Translations under genes and position numbers: made by a program
Assembly (NCBI RefSeq): GCF_002753895.1
Contig: NZ_NJER01000001.1
Span: forward strand, 310,001-374,000
Reading direction: 5' to 3'
Source: Halobacteriovorax sp. JY17
GTDB lineage: Bacteria; Bdellovibrionota; Bacteriovoracia; Bacteriovoracales; Bacteriovoracaceae
DNA length: 64,000 bases
In this document: piece after piece, positions 61,163-64,000 of the stretch
Layout of the letters: each line of letters starts with the position of its first letter
Numbering within the stretch: position 1 is the stretch's first letter
The notes under the pieces: generated by a model
Seen by the model: the letters and a program-made list of their open reading frames with translations, nothing else
What the model was told of the DNA's origin: nothing
The model's database searches: none

Positions 61163-62041
61163 TTACTCACTTAGGAATTTAAAAATATCTTTATTAATCT
61201 CTTCCTTTGCGTCCTCAAGGACATAGTGACCAGCATCTTTAAAAACCTTCTTCGATGCTTTTGGGAAAATATCTACCCAGCGATTATAGAAATTCATATT
61301 GAAACAGAAGTCTTTTTCTCCCCATAGAATGAGCTTTGGACATTCAAGAGCGGAGAGTTTATTTTCAATTTCTTTTAAAGTATTCCACGACGGGTGAGAA
61401 TCATTCATTGGAATATCTTTTACAAATCTTGCTGTGGCTATTCTATTTTCATAATTATTATAAGGAAGAAGGTAGCCTTCTTTTGCGGTCTTACTTAGAC
61501 CAATATTTGTCGCCATAAAAGTCGCTGGCCACGCAAAGGCATTAAACTTTCTAACGAGCCATTCTCCAAAGATAGGATTCTTACAAATTCCAATTGTCTT
61601 TGGAATAAGTTTTGAGGTGAAGGCGGCAGTATTTAGAATGACCGCTTTCTTTAAGCTATCAGGTCTTCTTGTGGCGAGTCCCATTCCAATGGCCCCGCCC
61701 CAGTCGTGAACAATGAGGTTGAAATCTTCTATTTTTAGAGATTCAATTAATTCTTCTAAATTATCAATATGATTTTTTAAAGTATAGTCATAGTCTTGGG
61801 GCTTATCCGAAAGTCCACATCCAATATGATCAGGAACTATGACTCTAAAATTCCCCTGAAGACTCTTGATGACATCTCTATAATAGAAAGACCAAGTCGG
61901 GTTTCCGTGGGCCATTATCACAACTGGTCCTGTTCCCTCGTCAACATAAGAGAGAGTATGTCCCGACTTTAATTTAATTTTCTTTGGAGTGAATGGATAT
62001 TCTTCTCTTAAAGATGTAGGTATTGTTATCGCTCTCACCAT
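61163..62041 (-). CDS. oleB: OleB: beta-lactone decarboxylase (alpha/beta-hydrolase)
   Basis: 292 residues of the haloalkane-dehalogenase-like branch. HGNPTWSFYYRD is the oxyanion/aromatic loop, VHDWGGAIG carries nucleophile Asp113, and His is about residue 272 (DAGHYVLED). In the ole pathway it decarboxylates beta-lactones to cis-olefins. GGAG four bases before the ATG; the start overlaps the oleA stop by seven bases. Confidence 0.9.
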   Translation of the reverse strand: MVRAITIPTSLREEYPFTPKKIKLKSGHTLSYVDEGTGPVVIMAHGNPTWSFYYRDVIKSLQGNFRVIVPDHIGCGLSDKPQDYDYTLKNHIDNLEELIESLKIEDFNLIVHDWGGAIGMGLATRRPDSLKKAVILNTAAFTSKLIPKTIGICKNPIFGEWLVRKFNAFAWPATFMATNIGLSKTAKEGYLLPYNNYENRIATARFVKDIPMNDSHPSWNTLKEIENKLSALECPKLILWGEKDFCFNMNFYNRWVDIFPKASKKVFKDAGHYVLEDAKEEINKDIFKFLSE

Positions 62042-63066
62042 TCTACTCCTAGCATGATAGACGTAAGTCCACTACCGATGCCTAATAGGGCCACTTTTTC
62101 GCCCTTTTTTAATTTATTTGTTTCTACTAATTTTGCAAGAGTTATTGGTAGGGCCGCAGAGCCTGTATTTCCAAGAGTCTCATAAGTTGTATAGGTCTTA
62201 TGTTCACTTAATTCCATGGCCTCCATGGTTAGTCTCTCGTGGGCCGTCCCAACTTGATGACCAATTACCCAATCTACATCAGAGTTCTTCCAATTAAGAA
62301 CTTCCTTTGTCTTATTCCAATTCTTCTTCGCTAGCTCTAGTCCGTGTTTTAACAACTCTTCTGAATCTGTCTCCATCATTAGGGATGTTGTATCACCATC
62401 GCCCTGACAGAGAATATTCGCACTAGAGTCTGTGCAGACTGCACCTCCAATAATTCTTGGAGCTGTGGGCGCAAGGTCTTTGTGTGAGAGTAGGTAGGCG
62501 ACAGAGGCGGAGCCTATTGTAAGGTTTGCAATATATTTCTTAATAGATTTTCTGGTTAGGGTTAAGTCACCATTTAGATAATCAAGAGTTTGACTTAGAA
62601 GTGGTCCTCCATTTTCCCCTGATACGATAAGGGCGTATTTAATTTGCCCTAACTCAATCATATTGGCGGCCATGGCCATTGCATTGACAACACCAAGACA
62701 GGCATTTGATAAATCATAAATCATTGCATCTTCATTTAATTCAAGATTGTGATGAACTACAGATGCGGTTGATGGCTCTAGAAAGTCTCTACAAACACTC
62801 GCGTGAATGAGCAGTCCTATGTCGGACTTATCGATTCCAGACTTTGCTAATAATTTCTTTGCCGATCTAGTAGAGAGATCACTTGGTCTAGTTCCATTTG
62901 GCCAAATTCCTCTTGATTGAATTCCTGTCATGAGTTCAAGTCTTCCTGCTGGAAGATTTAATCTCTGATAGAGAGGTGAGAGCTTTTCTTCTATATCTTC
63001 TGATGTGAGAAATTCTTCAGGCTCAAGGTAGTCAAAGCTGTGTAGAGCAACATTTTGATATTTCAT
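62035..63066 (-). CDS. oleA: OleA: head-to-head acyl-CoA condensing thiolase
   Basis: 343 residues, thiolase fold. Active Cys123 in DLSNACLGVV, His270 in VIGHQVGTAH, Asn300 in LGNTGSAALP, and Glu97 in VCRDFLEPSTAS, a motif that marks OleA (Glu in the alkyl channel) rather than FabH. OleA joins two fatty acyl-CoA by non-decarboxylative Claisen condensation. It lies three bases after the FAD oxidoreductase. Confidence 0.92.
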   Translation of the reverse strand: MKYQNVALHSFDYLEPEEFLTSEDIEEKLSPLYQRLNLPAGRLELMTGIQSRGIWPNGTRPSDLSTRSAKKLLAKSGIDKSDIGLLIHASVCRDFLEPSTASVVHHNLELNEDAMIYDLSNACLGVVNAMAMAANMIELGQIKYALIVSGENGGPLLSQTLDYLNGDLTLTRKSIKKYIANLTIGSASVAYLLSHKDLAPTAPRIIGGAVCTDSSANILCQGDGDTTSLMMETDSEELLKHGLELAKKNWNKTKEVLNWKNSDVDWVIGHQVGTAHERLTMEAMELSEHKTYTTYETLGNTGSAALPITLAKLVETNKLKKGEKVALLGIGSGLTSIMLGVEW

Positions 63067-63069
63067 AAT

Positions 63070-64000
63070 TTAATCCATTAATCCGTAGAGATTTGCCATT
63101 GATATACCAGATAGCATTGATCCAACGATTCCAAGAAATCCTTGATCAGTACCGCAGAGATAGAGCCCATAAATTTCTGTTGAACCATCTCGACTCTTGT
63201 CAGTTGATCCGTAGACGGTTCCACCAAAGTGTCCAGTATATTTCTTAATAGTTGTTGGAGAAAAGATATCCTTAAAGAGGACTTCACCGTTCCAAGAAGG
63301 CATAAGCTTCTTTGTTAGTTGACAGGCATCATTAAAAACTAATTCTTTTTGCGCTTTATATTCGGGGCGCTCTAATTCATTCCAAAGCTTAAAATTCGCC
63401 ATATTTGTAATGCGAACCCAGCCTTCTTCAAAGTCGTCATGAGTGAAATTATTTGGAAAGCAAATGACTGCAGAACTTGGGTCATAGAGTTCTGTAGGCT
63501 CTCTATAGAGATACTTCGGTCTATTATTATAGAAGACAATAGTGCTATCAAAACCAAGGTCTTTGGGTTTCTTGTCGAGAACAAGAATACTTTCACAGAA
63601 AGTCATTTTTCCGATGGCGGGTTGTGTTTTTGGAGTTACACCACTTACAACACTCAGTGTTTCTGGATAACCCATGCTAGAGATGACTTTCTCTGTTTGT
63701 AGAAAGTCTCCATTCTTGAGTTTCACTCCGACGACTTTACCATTATTTGTTTCAATACTTTCTACTTCGCTTTTAAAACGAATAACTTGTCCTAGGTCTT
63801 CTAGTTTCTTAAGTAGAATGTTTATTATTGTTCTAACGCCACCTTCCGGTCTTGAAAAACCTTCCATGTAAATACTTTTAAACATGATGGCAAATTGAGA
63901 GAAGTCCATATCATTTTCCCATGCCGACCCATAAATCAGAAGGGGACAGAAGATCATTTCTAAAAGTTCTTCGTTTGTTATATATTGTCGCACAACTTCT
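63070..64000 (-). CDS. FAD oxidoreductase, CrtI type, C-terminal part (cut by window edge)
   Basis: The frame is open to base 64000, so the N-terminal FAD fold is outside; about 310 residues remain. MFKSIYMEGFSRPEGGVRTIINILLKKLEDLGQVIRFKSEVESIETNNGKVVGVKLKNG is the CrtI/carotene isomerase second FAD part, and YGLYLCGTDQGFLGIVGSMLSGISMANLYGL the C-terminal FAD motif. It heads the ole operon on the visible strand. It is of the same superfamily as the enzyme at 50480. A role in processing an olefin or its acyl precursor is inferred. Confidence 0.88.
   Translation of the reverse strand, partial: EVVRQYITNEELLEMIFCPLLIYGSAWENDMDFSQFAIMFKSIYMEGFSRPEGGVRTIINILLKKLEDLGQVIRFKSEVESIETNNGKVVGVKLKNGDFLQTEKVISSMGYPETLSVVSGVTPKTQPAIGKMTFCESILVLDKKPKDLGFDSTIVFYNNRPKYLYREPTELYDPSSAVICFPNNFTHDDFEEGWVRITNMANFKLWNELERPEYKAQKELVFNDACQLTKKLMPSWNGEVLFKDIFSPTTIKKYTGHFGGTVYGSTDKSRDGSTEIYGLYLCGTDQGFLGIVGSMLSGISMANLYGLMD

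Noticed and set aside
1-64000. tRNA, rRNA, insertion sequences, integrases or prophage genes
   Set aside because: No spacer shows a cloverleaf-like or rRNA sequence, and no frame encodes a transposase or integrase; scanning was by eye, so a short RNA gene could have been missed.

Overview
This 64 kb window is gene-dense, AT-rich chromosomal DNA from a Gram-negative bacterium. Gene content and style suggest a marine member of the Bdellovibrionota (Bacteriovorax/Halobacteriovorax-like); this assignment is inference, since the window carries no rRNA or marker gene that settles it. Pointers are low GC with many A/T-ending codons, many large secreted proteins without recognisable domains, an outer-membrane module resembling myxobacterial gliding proteins, a fused ccoNO cytochrome oxidase gene and many translationally coupled TAATG/ATGA gene junctions. 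I saw no rRNA, tRNA, insertion sequence, prophage or CRISPR array.

Layout. 1-3535 (minus): operon for a von Willebrand A lipoprotein, an outer-membrane beta-barrel and a TPR protein, running off the left edge with a fourth exported protein. 3859-10756: housekeeping and membrane genes (esterase, polyprenol/diacylglycerol-kinase-like protein, Kef antiporter with CBS domains, NAD-binding protein, membrane-anchored thioredoxin, aldo/keto reductase). 10793-18973 (minus): a complete cbb3-type oxidase operon in the order usp, ccoI, ccoS, ccoNO (fused), ccoQ, ccoP (mono-haem), ccoG, TauE/SafE-like copper protein, small membrane protein. Just upstream lie a free-standing FNR sensor-like domain and an FNR regulator, with an FNR-box-like site at 20289-20302; moeA diverges from them.

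21743-44346: mostly lineage-specific genes. These include a DUF6178-like protein, a poly-glycine lipoprotein, a 1027-residue secreted protein overlapping a subtilase, an orphan CpaF-type ATPase, a Nif3-like protein, TPR and secreted proteins, and a roughly 1200-residue coiled-coil protein with strict four-residue Gly and Tyr periodicity, overlapping a degenerate subtilase. 44577-50367: methyltransferase, MscS channel, RND permease and a beta-propeller-like protein. 50480-53870: an FAD oxidoreductase with FabG, FabZ and FabI homologues in one tight operon. 53904-54635: a peroxiredoxin-glutaredoxin hybrid with an OxyR-like site upstream. 54953-58565: another large secreted protein and a degenerate receiver/HD-GYP protein.

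58555-64000 (minus): a recognisable OleABCD long-chain olefin (head-to-head hydrocarbon) operon, led by a second CrtI-type FAD oxidoreductase cut by the right edge. Two lipid-modifying cassettes about 5 kb apart, each opening with a CrtI-type FAD enzyme, are the strongest candidate for a joint and little-described lipid or hydrocarbon pathway. The most unusual protein-level signals are the recurring pairing of a giant secreted protein with an overlapping subtilase gene and the Gly/Tyr tetrad repeats.
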